From contig JAAEUE010000129.1 of NCBI GenBank assembly GCA_024227565.1, positions 1 to 48,404 on the forward strand: DNA of 48,404 bases, in the 5' to 3' direction. The notes under the pieces are model-generated. The model was not told the DNA's origin. It did no database searches and saw only the letters and a list, made by a program, of their open reading frames with translations. Below are positions 24,291 to 33,771 of the stretch, in pieces; within the stretch, counting starts at the first letter, position 1, and the number at the start of each line of letters is the position of its first letter. Position numbers and translations under genes: made by a program. Source of the stretch: Alphaproteobacteria bacterium (GTDB taxonomy: Bacteria; Pseudomonadota; Alphaproteobacteria; Rhizobiales; CAJQND01).

Positions 24291-25189
24291 GACCGCCGCC
24301 CAAAGTCTGGAGCATCAGTGTCCTGACCAGCTTCAACAATGCCGCGCCGCACTGCACGTGAGCGCGCGAAAAGATCAAACAGCATATCGCCATCCCCCCA
24401 ACGCACAGCCCTTTGCAAGGCGGCGAGGTCTTCAGAAAAGCGCCCGAGGATTTCCAGAACAGCGTGCTTGTTGTTCAAGAACACATCGCGCCACATGGTC
24501 GGGTCCGATGCCGCAATCCGGGTGAAGTCGCGAAAGCCGGCAGCAGAGAATTTGATCACCTCGCTGTCGGTCACATCTTCCAGATGCTTGGCCGTCATTA
24601 CGATGTTGTAGGCAATCAGATGAGGCACGTGACTGGTGATGGCCAAAACCAGATCATGGTGCGCCACCTCCATGCGCTCAACATTTGACCCACACGCAAT
24701 CCAAAACGCTTCCAACTTCTGGGTGGTGGCCTCATCTCCGTCCGGCAGGGGCGTCAAGATGCACCAGCGATTTTCAAACAACTCAGAAAAACCGGATTCA
24801 GGACCGCTATGCTCGGTGCCAGCGATGGGGTGACCGGGCACCAGGTGCACACCATCTGGAAGATGGGGCGAGATGTCCCGCACGACGGTTTCCTTCACCG
24901 AGCCCACATCAGTAACGATCGCACCGGCTTTCAGGTTTCCTGAAATGGCTTCAGCCACCGTGCCAATAGCGCCGACGGGCACGCACAAAATAACCAGGTC
25001 CGCGCCATCGACTGCGGCGGCTGCGTCTTCAAAAATCTCATCCACCAGACCGATTTTCAGAGCTGTCGCACGGGTTTCCGCGCTTCTGGCATGCCCCGTA
25101 ATCTTGCCCGCCCGCCCCTCCCGGCGGATCACGTGGCAGAGCGATGAGCCAATCAGCCCAAGTCCGATCAGGGCAATTTTGTCAAACAT
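24287..25189 (-). CDS. tyrC: Prephenate/arogenate dehydrogenase TyrC
   Basis: This 300-aa NAD(P)-dependent dehydrogenase of tyrosine biosynthesis has the N-terminal Rossmann motif IALIGLGLIGSSL. LVPGHPIAGTEHSGPE, around residues 117-132, carries the catalytic His and the substrate-binding residues. The helical dimerisation domain follows, with LAITSHVPHLIAYNIV and FRDFTRIAASDPTMW. It oxidatively decarboxylates prephenate and/or arogenate; which one cannot be told. It lies downstream of hisC with a 24-base gap, so the two are likely co-transcribed, as in many Rhizobiales. Confidence 0.92.
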   Translation of the reverse strand: MFDKIALIGLGLIGSSLCHVIRREGRAGKITGHARSAETRATALKIGLVDEIFEDAAAAVDGADLVILCVPVGAIGTVAEAISGNLKAGAIVTDVGSVKETVVRDISPHLPDGVHLVPGHPIAGTEHSGPESGFSELFENRWCILTPLPDGDEATTQKLEAFWIACGSNVERMEVAHHDLVLAITSHVPHLIAYNIVMTAKHLEDVTDSEVIKFSAAGFRDFTRIAASDPTMWRDVFLNNKHAVLEILGRFSEDLAALQRAVRWGDGDMLFDLFARSRAVRRGIVEAGQDTDAPDFGRRS

Positions 25190-25213
25190 CGGCTTGCTTT
25201 CCGCTCACAAGGC

Positions 25214-26320
25214 TCAGCCTGGTGTGCCCAAGAATTCTGCCAGAGCTGCGACCGTGGCGCGGTTGGCTTCCTCGGTACCGATCGACATCCGCAAGGCATT
25301 CGGCAGCTTGTAATTGCCAACCTGGCGCATCACGACGCCTCGGTGCAGCAAAAAGGCGTCAGCCTTCGCGGCGCTGTGGGCCTCGTCCTCCGGGAAGTGG
25401 ATCAAGATGAAGTTGCCAACGCTGGGGGTAACCTGCAGGCCAAGTGCTTCCAGCTCCGTGCAGAGCCAAACCAGCCATTCATCGTTGTGAGCCACTGCAG
25501 CCTCGGTAAACTCCACATCGTTCAACGCCGCCACACCTGCAGCAATGGCAGGTGCGTTCACGTTAAAGGGCCCGCGGATGCGGTTCAGGGTGTCAGCAAT
25601 GCCAGGCGCGCAATAGGCCCAGCCGAGGCGCAGACCGGCCAAACCATAGATCTTCGAAAACGTTCTGGTCATCACCACATTGTTGGCGGTGGCCACCAGC
25701 TCGATACCGGATTCATAGTCGTTCTTGCGCACATATTCCGCGTAGGCCGCGTCGAGCACCAGAAGGCAGTTTTGCGGCAAAGCGGCATGCAGGCGTTTAA
25801 CCTCGGCGAAAGACACATAGGTGCCGGTCGGGTTGTTGGGGTTGGCCAGGAAGACAACCCGCGTGCGCTCGGTGACCAGGTCGATCATCGCGTCAATGTC
25901 GGTGGTGTAATCCACCTCTGGCGCAATCACCGGTGTCGCGCCATTGGTGCGGATGGCAATGTCGTAGACCAGAAAGCCGTGCTTGGAATAGATCGCCTCA
26001 TCGCCGGGGCCCAAGTAGCCTTGGGCAAGCAGGGACAGCAGTTCGTCCGATCCGGTGCCGCAGACAATGCGCTCCGGGTTCAGGCCATAGTGTGCGGCAA
26101 TGGCATCGCGCAAATCATGGGCTGCGCCATCAGGATAAAGCTCCAGGTTGGCGCCTGCTGCATGAAACGCCTCGATTGCTTTGGGACTGGCCCCAAGTGG
26201 CGTCTCATTCGACGAAAGCTTATGGGTTTTGACGCCTGGCGAAGCTGCGCTCCGTCCAGGTACGTAAATCACAATGTCATCAATGCCAGTTTGCGCCTGC
26301 GGGCCTTTTGCCTCGGCCAT
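25214..26320 (-). CDS. hisC: Histidinol-phosphate/aromatic aminotransferase HisC
   Basis: This 368-aa class I/II aminotransferase uses PLP. The Schiff-base lysine is K223 in [26 protein letters not shown] (about residues 161-169) and the C-terminal [12 protein letters not shown] arginine motif are in place. HisC converts imidazoleacetol phosphate to histidinol phosphate. The copy next to tyrC in alphaproteobacteria may also act on aromatic keto acids. Start MAEAKGPQ has GAGG upstream. Confidence 0.9.
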   Translation of the reverse strand: MAEAKGPQAQTGIDDIVIYVPGRSAASPGVKTHKLSSNETPLGASPKAIEAFHAAGANLELYPDGAAHDLRDAIAAHYGLNPERIVCGTGSDELLSLLAQGYLGPGDEAIYSKHGFLVYDIAIRTNGATPVIAPEVDYTTDIDAMIDLVTERTRVVFLANPNNPTGTYVSFAEVKRLHAALPQNCLLVLDAAYAEYVRKNDYESGIELVATANNVVMTRTFSKIYGLAGLRLGWAYCAPGIADTLNRIRGPFNVNAPAIAAGVAALNDVEFTEAAVAHNDEWLVWLCTELEALGLQVTPSVGNFILIHFPEDEAHSAAKADAFLLHRGVVMRQVGNYKLPNALRMSIGTEEANRATVAALAEFLGTPG

Positions 26321-26372
26321 GGTGAACCTCGCGTGATATCTTCTTAAAATGGGGATAGGCTTCTACCAGTCT

Positions 26373-26458
26373 GCCAAGGGTTTTCATAGCCCCGGTGAGG
26401 GCTTTGGCTGCAAAGAAATCATTGACACCAGCACAGGGGCCCATCTAGCTAGCGCCCC
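26373..26458 (+). other. Possible structured leader before metX
   Basis: The 173-base gap before metX contains GCCAAG (26373-26378) pairing with CTTTGGC (26402-26408), and a second hairpin GGGGC/GCCCC (26436-26458). The pattern does not match the SAM-II riboswitch known upstream of some alphaproteobacterial metX genes. It could be an attenuator or chance pairing. Confidence 0.25.
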
Positions 26459-26493
26459 CAACAGCTCGATAACGCGTAACCCACTGGGCACAG

Positions 26494-27672
26494 ATGCAAA
26501 TGGCTTCCAAGAGCGACCCCATTGTCGATGCCGACACTCTGCCGTGCGACTACGCGCACTTTGGCGAAGACACGCCATTGAAGCTCGACAGTGGCATGGA
26601 ACTGGCGCCCTTCACGCTTGCCTACCAGACCTACGGCACGCTCAATGCCGACAAGTCTAACGCCATCATCGTGTGCCACGCTCTCACCGGCGATCAGTTT
26701 TGCGCCGGTGTGCACCCGATCACGGGCAAGCCCGGCTGGTGGGAGATGCTCATTGGTCCGGGCAAATCTGTTGATACGGACAAATATTTCATCATCTGCG
26801 CCAACGTCATCGGCGGGTGCATGGGATCTACAGGCCCCACCACCATCAATAAGGCCACCGGGAAACCCTACGGTCATAGCCTTCCAGTGATCACCATTGC
26901 TGACATGGTGCGTGCCCAAGTGATGCTTCTGGACCATTTGGAAATCCCCGATCTGTTCTGCGTCATGGGTGGATCCATGGGGGGAATGCAGGTTTTGGAT
27001 TGGGCAGCGAAATACACCGACCGGGTGTTTTCCGCTTTACCCATCGCCACGGCCACGAAGCATTCGGCCCAAAACATCGCGTTCCACGAAGTGGGGCGCC
27101 AAGCTGTGCTGGCGGATCCCAATTGGCATGGCGGCGACTATGGCGAACATCAGACCAGCCCGCACAAAGGCCTGGCCGTTGCCCGCATGGCTGCACATAT
27201 CACCTATCTGTCCGAAGCTGCGCTGCACCGCAAGTTCGGGCGCAATCTGCAAGACCGGGAGGCGGTGACCTTCGGGTTTGATGCTGATTTCCAGGTGGAG
27301 AGTTACCTGAGGTACCAAGGCTCGACGTTCGTCGACCGGTTCGATGCCAACAGCTATCTCTACCTTACCCGCGCCATGGACTATTTTGATCTTGCAGCTG
27401 ATTTCGATGGCCAGACAGTCAATGCCTTTGCCAATACAAAAACCAGGTTCTGCATTGTGTCGTTCACCTCAGACTGGTTGTTCCCCACGTCTGAGAACCG
27501 GCAAATTGTACGGGCGTTAAACGGCGCGGCAGCCGACGTGAGCTTTGTTGAGATCGAAACCGACAAAGGGCACGACAGCTTCCTGCTCGACGTGCCTGAA
27601 TTGTTTGAAACCGTAACCGGCTTCCTGAATTCCGCCGCCCGGCAACGTGGTTTGACGAGCTGGGCACCATGA
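26494..27672 (+). CDS. metX: Homoserine O-acyltransferase MetX
   Basis: This 392-aa alpha/beta-hydrolase-fold acyltransferase activates homoserine with an acyl-CoA for methionine synthesis. The nucleophile is S161 in [24 protein letters not shown] and GCMGSTGP are standard MetX signatures, and the His of the triad is in KGHDSFLLD near the C-terminus. Acetyl versus succinyl specificity is not decided by inspection; the acetyl form is usual in alphaproteobacteria. The MetW stop-start overlap shows that they are co-translated. Confidence 0.94.
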   Translation: MQMASKSDPIVDADTLPCDYAHFGEDTPLKLDSGMELAPFTLAYQTYGTLNADKSNAIIVCHALTGDQFCAGVHPITGKPGWWEMLIGPGKSVDTDKYFIICANVIGGCMGSTGPTTINKATGKPYGHSLPVITIADMVRAQVMLLDHLEIPDLFCVMGGSMGGMQVLDWAAKYTDRVFSALPIATATKHSAQNIAFHEVGRQAVLADPNWHGGDYGEHQTSPHKGLAVARMAAHITYLSEAALHRKFGRNLQDREAVTFGFDADFQVESYLRYQGSTFVDRFDANSYLYLTRAMDYFDLAADFDGQTVNAFANTKTRFCIVSFTSDWLFPTSENRQIVRALNGAAADVSFVEIETDKGHDSFLLDVPELFETVTGFLNSAARQRGLTSWAP

Positions 27673-28304
27673 GCGAACTCTCCCAACTGACCCCCAAGCC
27701 ACCGCGCGATCGCAGCGATCTTCAGCTGATCTGTAACATGGTGGCAGAAGGTTCAAAGGTCTTGGATGTGGGTTGCGGCGACGGCAGCCTCCTAAAAATG
27801 CTCTCCGATCGCAAGAATGTTGCAGCCCGGGGCGTGGAGCTGAGCCAGGCTGGCGTAAACCGGTGCGTGGCTCAAGGGCTCTCGGTGGTGCAGGGCGATG
27901 CGGACACCGATCTTGAGACCTATCCGAACAAGAGTTTCGATTATGTCATCATGAGCCATACCATCCAAGCCACGGATCGGCCGAAGGTGGTGCTTGATGA
28001 AATGCTGCGCATTGGCCGTCAGGGGATCGTTTCTTTCCCCAACTTTGCTCATTGGCTTGTGCGCTATCAGATTGCCATGAAGGGGCATATGCCGCTCAGC
28101 GAGAATCTGCCTATCCCGTGGTACGAGACTCCGAACGTACATTTTTGCTCGATCAAGGATTTCCGCGGCCTGGCCAATGAGATCGGCGCGACCGTCGAGC
28201 AGGAAATTGCATTCGACGGAGAGGGCCGCCAACTGACCGGCTTGCGCGGCGGAGCGATGGCCAACCTTATGGCCGAGCGCGCCGTTTTTCTGTTGTCGAA
28301 ATAG
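27669..28304 (+). CDS. metW: Methionine biosynthesis protein MetW
   Basis: This 211-aa protein has a SAM-methyltransferase-like fold with [15 protein letters not shown] near the N-terminus and the MetW-typical [18 protein letters not shown]. MetW partners MetX in many proteobacteria and is required for full homoserine acylation in some of them. Its ATG overlaps the metX stop by four bases. The 3-prime end overlaps the convergent methyltransferase gene by 38 bases. Confidence 0.92.
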   Translation: MSELSQLTPKPPRDRSDLQLICNMVAEGSKVLDVGCGDGSLLKMLSDRKNVAARGVELSQAGVNRCVAQGLSVVQGDADTDLETYPNKSFDYVIMSHTIQATDRPKVVLDEMLRIGRQGIVSFPNFAHWLVRYQIAMKGHMPLSENLPIPWYETPNVHFCSIKDFRGLANEIGATVEQEIAFDGEGRQLTGLRGGAMANLMAERAVFLLSK

Positions 28305-29022
28305 CATTGCCTGCTGCGCCCGGTGCTCGTGCCAGTTCCGGCACCATCTCCTTCTGGCGCTCGCGGCGGACCGCAGCAAATACCTGCTTTTGCGCATCTA
28401 CGATGATTACGCCGGACATCATCAGGCCGCTCATCAAACCAACGCGCTCCCAGGCAGGGGCGGAGCGCATCACAAAGCCGCGCTCGATCGGCGGCACAAA
28501 CAGGGCATGGGCCCAGCCCCCAGGGTTGAACATGGAATCGCGCAGCAACTGCGTGAACTGGCCGCGCGAAAACGGGCGCCCGTGGCCGAATGGGGTTGAA
28601 TCGAGCCGCGCCCACATGCCTCTGCGGTTTGGCACCACAAACACGGCATGGCCTTGCGGGCTCATCACCCGCCACAGTTCACGCAGCATGGCGCGCCGAC
28701 TTTCCGTCAACTCCAGGCTGTGCACCACAAGGGCAAGATCAATGGAGCTGTCCTCCAGGGGCAATTCGGTTTCATCGGCCAGGCAGGTGGCGCTTGGGCC
28801 TCCGGGAGGCCAGTGCGTAACCCCCTGCCAGGCCGGCATGAAGCCCAGCACTCTTTCCGCCTCTGCCCGCCACGGATCGAGATAAGGAACCGCATAGCCA
28901 AGGCCCATAATGCGCAAGCCCTTGTGGACCGGCACCCGGGCGCGAATCCGGTGTGTGATCAACCGCCTTGCCATATGGCCAAGGGGGCGGGAATAGAAAT
29001 CTCTGAGGTCAACCACATCCAT
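28267..29022 (-). CDS. Class I SAM-dependent methyltransferase
   Basis: This 251-aa methyltransferase of the type 11 (UbiE/COQ5-like) group has LRIMGLGYAVPYL as SAM motif I, slightly unusual because the glycine-rich loop is short. LPLEDSSIDLALVVHSLELT corresponds to motifs II/III and AVFVVPNRRGMW to the following strand. Substrate is unknown. The gene lies in the same position, between metW and gloB, in other Rhizobiales. The last 12 codons overlap metW on the other strand. Confidence 0.83.
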   Translation of the reverse strand: MDVVDLRDFYSRPLGHMARRLITHRIRARVPVHKGLRIMGLGYAVPYLDPWRAEAERVLGFMPAWQGVTHWPPGGPSATCLADETELPLEDSSIDLALVVHSLELTESRRAMLRELWRVMSPQGHAVFVVPNRRGMWARLDSTPFGHGRPFSRGQFTQLLRDSMFNPGGWAHALFVPPIERGFVMRSAPAWERVGLMSGLMMSGVIIVDAQKQVFAAVRRERQKEMVPELARAPGAAGNAISTTEKRRARP

Positions 29023-29102
29023 TTTCGCAATGTAGCATAAGCTCTGGACCGAGACAGCGCCGACGTGCGATCAATCATGGAACAAAGATAATGGAGCGTC
29101 CC

Positions 29103-29831
29103 ATGGCCAAGTTACAGGTTCACCAGTTTCCCGCCCTCAGCGACAACTATGGCTTTCTCATTCACGATGCCGAGGCCGGCGTCACTGCCAGCATCGATGC
29201 GCCTGAAGAAGGCGCAGTACAGCAGGCTTTGGCGGATACGGGTTGGTCGCTTACCCATATTCTGACAACGCACCATCATGCGGACCACACACAAGCCAAT
29301 GCGCCTCTGAAAGCGGCAACCGGCTGCATGATCGTCGGGCCCAAACCGGAGGCCTCCAAGGTGCCCGGCATTGATCTGGCGCTTGGAGAAGGTGAGACGT
29401 TCGATTTCGGCGGTCATATCGCCCAAGTGCTTGAAACGCCCGGCCATACCCTGGGGCACATCGTCTATCACTTCGCTGACGATGGCATTTGCTTTGCCGG
29501 CGACACCTTGTTTCCGCTTGGCTGTGGGCGGGTGTTTGAAGGCACGATGGATCAGATGTGGTCGTCAATGGAGAAGATGGCTGCCTTGCCACCCGAAACG
29601 GTTGTCTATTCCGCCCACGAATACACACAAGCAAACGCGGCCTTTGCAGTAACCGCTGAACCCGACAATGCGGCCTTGAAGGCCAGAGCTGCGGAAATCG
29701 AAAAACTGCGGGCAAACGGAACGCCCACCGTGCCAACAACAATGGCGCTGGAGATGGAAACCAATCCGTTTATCCGCGCCGGCAGCGCCGCGCGCTTTGC
29801 AGAAGTGCGCACAGCCAAGGACAATTTCTAG
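29103..29831 (+). CDS. gloB: Hydroxyacylglutathione hydrolase (glyoxalase II)
   Basis: This 242-aa metallo-beta-lactamase-fold enzyme hydrolyses S-lactoylglutathione to lactate and glutathione. The metal motif THHHADH is at residues 56-62, with TPGHTLGHI and FAGDTLFPLGCGR supplying the other ligands. The glyoxalase II C-terminal domain (SAHEYTQANAAFA) is present. Start MAKLQVHQF is preferred over an ATG four codons earlier because GGAG is eight bases before it. It is followed after four bases by the cupin gene. Confidence 0.93.
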   Translation: MAKLQVHQFPALSDNYGFLIHDAEAGVTASIDAPEEGAVQQALADTGWSLTHILTTHHHADHTQANAPLKAATGCMIVGPKPEASKVPGIDLALGEGETFDFGGHIAQVLETPGHTLGHIVYHFADDGICFAGDTLFPLGCGRVFEGTMDQMWSSMEKMAALPPETVVYSAHEYTQANAAFAVTAEPDNAALKARAAEIEKLRANGTPTVPTTMALEMETNPFIRAGSAARFAEVRTAKDNF

Positions 29832-29835
29832 AAAC

Positions 29836-30267
29836 ATGGCGCTGACTGCAGACGAGATCATCGAGCTGCTGGATCTACAATCTCACCCGGAAGGCGGCCA
29901 TTATCGTGAGACTTGGCGGGCGGAAGCCAACCCGGATGAACGGGCTGCCGGCACCGCAATCTATTTTCTGTTGAGATCTGACGAAGTTAGCCATTGGCAT
30001 CGCGTGGATGCAGCGGAGGTCTGGCATTGGTATGCCGGCTCGGCGCTGGAGTTGAGTATTTCACCTGACGGGCAGGAAAGCCGGACGGAAATTCTAGGGT
30101 CAGCGCTGGAGCAGGGGCAAAGGCCGCAAGTCATCGTGCCCATAAATGCTTGGCAGTCGGCCCGCAGTTTGGGTGACTGGACCCTGGTGGGCTGCACGGT
30201 TTCTCCGGGCTTTGAGTTTTCAGAATTTGAAATGGCCCCGGGCGGCTGGCGCCCGGGGGCAAACTAA
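29836..30267 (+). CDS. Cupin protein of the DUF985 family
   Basis: This 143-aa single-domain cupin matches DUF985. LLDLQSHPEGGHYRETWR opens the domain, then AIYFLLRSDEVSHWHRVDAAE and WHWYAGSALEL form the barrel, and WTLVGCTVSPGFEF closes it. Its role is unknown; related folds act on sugars or small acids. It is directly downstream of gloB, in a probable operon. Confidence 0.85.
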   Translation: MALTADEIIELLDLQSHPEGGHYRETWRAEANPDERAAGTAIYFLLRSDEVSHWHRVDAAEVWHWYAGSALELSISPDGQESRTEILGSALEQGQRPQVIVPINAWQSARSLGDWTLVGCTVSPGFEFSEFEMAPGGWRPGAN

Positions 30268-30283
30268 GAATAGCTATCAACCC

Positions 30284-30815
30284 GTTCCTGCGAAGGCAGG
30301 GACCCATCGATGCCTCTGCACGCTCAAGGCTGTGGATCCTTGGCCTTCCACACCGAACATGAACAAAAAACGCAATCAAAAAGGCTAAATGGCGCGAATC
30401 GGGGTGCAAAATCAGACGCTTACACGAATTTGGGTTCGTTTCGCAGAATCGCTATTTTTGGCAGTTTTCCGCCACTGAAGATGAACAGAATTTTGGAGAA
30501 AAACCTCCAATATCAACTATTTAGTGGCGAACTCCGCGCCGCATCTCTCCCGTCATCCTGGATATTTGCTCCAGCAAATTGTCCAGGATCCAAGGGCTGC
30601 AATCTCAAAACCCAGCCGCTTCTGGATCCCCGCTTTCGCGGGGATGCGGGGATTAGGCCAGCGATCCGGGGTTTTCCCCAATCCGTCATGCCTGCGCGGG
30701 GATTACGACGGTGAGGGGGGCTTTTTCCTCCCGCGCCCCTGCGAAAGCAAGGGCCCATAGCTGGACGTGCTGTTGGCTTCCGGTGGTGGATCCCTGCTTT
30801 CGCAGGGCTGCGGGG
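30284..30815. repeat. Cluster of dispersed palindromic repeats, no gene
   Basis: The 598-base gap between the cupin gene and phaB holds several short palindromes of the alphaproteobacterial GGATCCCCGCTTTCGCGGGG type. Hairpins are at 30556-30588 (CCTGGA...TCCAGG), 30627-30644 (TCCCCGCTTTCGCGGGGA) and 30792-30807 (CCCTGCTTTCGCAGGG). An inverted copy of the last, CCTGCGAAAGCAAGGG, starts near 30738, and a degenerate CCTGCGAAGGCAGG lies at 30286. No coding frame is supported. Confidence 0.7.
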
Positions 30816-30865
30816 CAAGAGCTGCTTTCGCGGCCCTTCCCCTGGCTGCCCGGCGCGAGGCCAGC

Positions 30866-31591
30866 TCAGTCCATGTACTGCCCGCCATTGGCGGTCAGGG
30901 TTGATCCTGTGATGAAGCCGGCATCGTCTGATGCCAAGAACACAACACAGCGCGCAATCTCTGAAGGCTCGCCAAGGCGGCCAGTTGGGATTTGCGGCAG
31001 AATTGCTTTTTCCAGAACTTCCTGAGGAACGGCCAGCACCATCTCGGTGCCAATGTAGCCTGGGCAAATGGCATTCACGGTGATGCCTTTGCGTGCGCCT
31101 TCCTGAGCCAGCGCCTTGGTGAAACCGAGATCGCCGGCCTTGGCAGCTGAATAGTTGGCCTGGCCCATCTGGCCTTTCTGGCCGTTGATTGAGGAAATGT
31201 TGATGATGCGGCCAAAACTGCGCTCACGCATGCCTTCCCAAACCGGGCGGGACATGTTGAACAGCGAGTTCAGATTGGTGTTGATGACGCCGTACCATTG
31301 GTCTGCGGTCATCTTGTGGAACATGCCATCTTTGGTGATGCCGGCATTGTTGACCAAAACCTCAATCGGGCCCAGGTCAGCTTCCACCTGCGCGATGCCA
31401 GCACTACAGGCATCGAAATCACCCACATCCCATTTGTATACCGGAATGCCAGTCTCATCTTTGAAGGCATTGGCCTTCTCGTCATTCCCGGCATAGGTCG
31501 CAGCCACGTTGTAGCCGGCTTCCTTCAGCGCAACCGAAATGGCGCCGCCAATGCCACGGGTGCCGCCCGTGACCAAAGCAACTCTAGACAT
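30866..31591 (-). CDS. phaB: Acetoacetyl-CoA reductase PhaB
   Basis: This 241-aa short-chain dehydrogenase reduces acetoacetyl-CoA to (R)-3-hydroxybutyryl-CoA with NADPH for polyhydroxybutyrate synthesis. The cofactor loop TGGTRGIGGAI, NNAG, INISSINGQKGQMGQ and the catalytic YSAAK are present, and the GQKGQMGQ segment is typical of PhaB. The ATG at 31591 has AGGG upstream; the longer frame is not supported. It is downstream of phaA with a 95-base gap on the same strand. Confidence 0.94.
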   Translation of the reverse strand: MSRVALVTGGTRGIGGAISVALKEAGYNVAATYAGNDEKANAFKDETGIPVYKWDVGDFDACSAGIAQVEADLGPIEVLVNNAGITKDGMFHKMTADQWYGVINTNLNSLFNMSRPVWEGMRERSFGRIINISSINGQKGQMGQANYSAAKAGDLGFTKALAQEGARKGITVNAICPGYIGTEMVLAVPQEVLEKAILPQIPTGRLGEPSEIARCVVFLASDDAGFITGSTLTANGGQYMD

Positions 31592-31686
31592 CGTCAATTT
31601 CCCTTTTGTCAGCCGGCCGGGCCCCAATGGCCCTTCTCACTCCCGGCGAAATTCAATCCAAATTCAGCGGTCTGCCGAGGATACCC

Positions 31687-32871
31687 TCAGCCCCGCTCAA
31701 CACACATGGCAACGCCCATGCCGCCACCAATACACAATGTGGCCAGGCCTTTGCCGGCATCGCGCCGCTCCATTTCATGAAGCAACGTCACCAGAACGCG
31801 AGCGCCCGATGCGCCGATCGGGTGGCCGATGGCGATAGCACCGCCGTTCACGTTGACCTTGTCAGTGTCCCAGCCCATGTCTTTGTTCACCGCGCAAGCT
31901 TGTGCTGCGAACGCTTCATTGGCTTCCACCAGATCTAGATCGTCAGCCGACCAGCCGGCCTTTTCCAAGGCCTTGCGAGACGCCGGGATTGGGCCTGAGC
32001 CCATGATCGCCGGGTCAACACCAACTGTTGCGAACGACGCGATCCGGGCCAATGGTTTCAATCCACGCTTTTCAGCTTCTTCGGCCTTCATCAGAACAAC
32101 CGCAGCCGCGCCATCGTTGATGCCGGAGGCATTGGCGGCCGTGACGGTGCCTTCCTTGCTGAAGGCCGGGCGCAGCTTGGCGATGCCGTCGACCGTTGCG
32201 CCGTGGCGGATGTATTCATCGTCTTCAACGACAATGTCTCCTTTGCGGTGCTTCACCGTAACCGGAATGATTTCGTCTTTGAATTTGCCGGCTTTCTGGG
32301 CGGCCTCAGCTTTGTTCTGCGAGGCAACTGCGAAGCCGTCCTGATCATCACGGGTGATCTGCCATTTCTCGGCAACGTTCTCCGCGGTGGTGCCCATGTG
32401 ATAGCCGTTGAAGGCATCCCACAGTCCGTCCTTGATCATGGTGTCGACCATTTTGTAGTCGCCCATTTTGTGACCGTCGCGCAGGTGAGCGGCGTGGGGC
32501 GACATGGACATGTTCTCTTGGCCGCCAGCAACAATGATGTCGGCCTGGCCAGTTGCGATCTGCTGGGCGCCGACGGCGACCGAACGCAGACCTGAACCAC
32601 ACACCTGGTTCAGGACCCAGGCTGTGGCTTCATTTGGAACGCCGGCATTGATGGCCGCCTGGCGTGCAGGGTTCTGGCCCTGACCGGTTGTCAGCACCTG
32701 GCCGAGAATTACCTCATCCACATCCTCTGGCGCGACTTTGGCGCGCTCGAGAACCCCTTTGACCACAGTTGCGCCCAGATCATGAGCGGGAACCGAGGCA
32801 AGTGCACCGCTGAACGATCCCACCGGTGTGCGCCCGGCGGATACGATTACGATATCGTTTGCATTCGACAT
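31687..32871 (-). CDS. phaA: Acetyl-CoA acetyltransferase PhaA
   Basis: This 394-aa thiolase condenses two acetyl-CoA to acetoacetyl-CoA, the first step of PHB synthesis. The acyl-accepting cysteine is C91 in NQVCGSGLR. The base His lies in [10 protein letters not shown], and the second cysteine in [11 protein letters not shown] near the C-terminus. The ATG at 32871 has an excellent GGAGGAAAT site. It is divergent from phaR, whose product likely controls both. Confidence 0.95.
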   Translation of the reverse strand: MSNANDIVIVSAGRTPVGSFSGALASVPAHDLGATVVKGVLERAKVAPEDVDEVILGQVLTTGQGQNPARQAAINAGVPNEATAWVLNQVCGSGLRSVAVGAQQIATGQADIIVAGGQENMSMSPHAAHLRDGHKMGDYKMVDTMIKDGLWDAFNGYHMGTTAENVAEKWQITRDDQDGFAVASQNKAEAAQKAGKFKDEIIPVTVKHRKGDIVVEDDEYIRHGATVDGIAKLRPAFSKEGTVTAANASGINDGAAAVVLMKAEEAEKRGLKPLARIASFATVGVDPAIMGSGPIPASRKALEKAGWSADDLDLVEANEAFAAQACAVNKDMGWDTDKVNVNGGAIAIGHPIGASGARVLVTLLHEMERRDAGKGLATLCIGGGMGVAMCVERG

Positions 32872-32897
32872 AACGATTTCCTCCGAAAACAGGAATT

Positions 32898-33120
32898 TTG
32901 CATTGCACAATGAATATGATTTCTATTGTTGCAAAGCACCATGAATAAAGCAATGGTCCAAAAGGTTAACACATATAAACCAGACCATATGCCGCAATTT
33001 TGACGCCTTTTTGAACGGATTGCCAATCAAGATAGCATCGAGATGATTATTTGCTCTTGCGAAATGGATCTCGCACATGCACAAATACCGCAGCATTTTG
33101 CGCAGCATTTTTTATGCTGC
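32898..33120. promoter_or_regulatory. phaR: phaA/phaR divergent control region with candidate PhaR sites
   Basis: TTGCATTGCACAATG lies at 32898-32912 and TTGTTGCAAAGCA follows at about 32926-32938, close to phaA. Near phaR, GCAGCATTTTGC at 33090-33101 is directly repeated, and the second copy forms an inverted repeat GCAGCAT-N5-ATGCTGC at 33102-33120. PhaR binds TGC-rich sites in related bacteria. Assignment is inference. Confidence 0.55.
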
Positions 33121-33144
33121 GTCGCACAATAAAGGATGTTGTCG

Positions 33145-33762
33145 GTGACAAAGCGCACGCAAACAAGTGGTGAGCCAATCACCATAAAGAAGTATGCCAA
33201 CCGCAGGCTCTACAATACGTCTGCAAGCACCTATGTGACGCTTGATGACCTTGCTACTATGGTCAAAGAGGGTGATGATTTCGAAGTCAAGGACGCCAAG
33301 ACAGGCGAAGACATCACCCACACGGTGCTGACACAGATTATCTTCGAAGAAGAAAACAAGGGCCAGAACCTTTTGCCGATCAATTTCCTGCGGCAGCTGA
33401 TCAAGTTTTATGGCGACAGCATGCAAGCGGTTGTTCCGAGCTATCTGGAATATTCCATCGATTCCCTGAGCCGGGAACAAGAGAAATTTCAACAGCAGTT
33501 CGGTGATGCATTCAGCGCGGCGGCTTTTCCGGGCATGGAAGAACAGGTCAAGCAGAACATGGTGATGTTTCAAAAGACCATGCAAATGTTCAATCCGTTT
33601 GTTCAAGGGGGCGCTGCGGGCGGCGTTGATTCTCAAGCACCGCAACCGGCCGCCGATGACAAGCCGGAAGACGCCAAACGCACTGAAGAACTCCGGACCC
33701 TTAGAGATCAGCTGCAGACCATGCAGGATCAAATCAACAAGTTGGCTGAAACGTCCAATTAA
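33145..33762 (+). CDS. phaR: Polyhydroxyalkanoate synthesis repressor PhaR
   Basis: This 205-aa PhaR has the N-terminal DNA- and polymer-binding region ITIKKYANRRLYNTSASTYV followed by the PHB-accumulation domain (TQIIFEEENKGQNLLPINFL). A C-terminal coiled coil (LRTLRDQLQTMQDQINKLAE) completes it. PhaR senses PHB and represses phasin and its own gene. GTG at 33145 with AAGGA eight bases upstream is preferred to the ATG at 33136. It is divergent from phaA and ends nine bases before the convergent GGDEF-EAL gene. Confidence 0.93.
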   Translation: MTKRTQTSGEPITIKKYANRRLYNTSASTYVTLDDLATMVKEGDDFEVKDAKTGEDITHTVLTQIIFEEENKGQNLLPINFLRQLIKFYGDSMQAVVPSYLEYSIDSLSREQEKFQQQFGDAFSAAAFPGMEEQVKQNMVMFQKTMQMFNPFVQGGAAGGVDSQAPQPAADDKPEDAKRTEELRTLRDQLQTMQDQINKLAETSN

Positions 33763-33771
33763 CGCAGGAGC

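Noticed and set aside
26330..26493. SAM-II riboswitch before metX
   Set aside because: The core pseudoknot sequence with its CUAAA-type segment was not found, although the position would fit.
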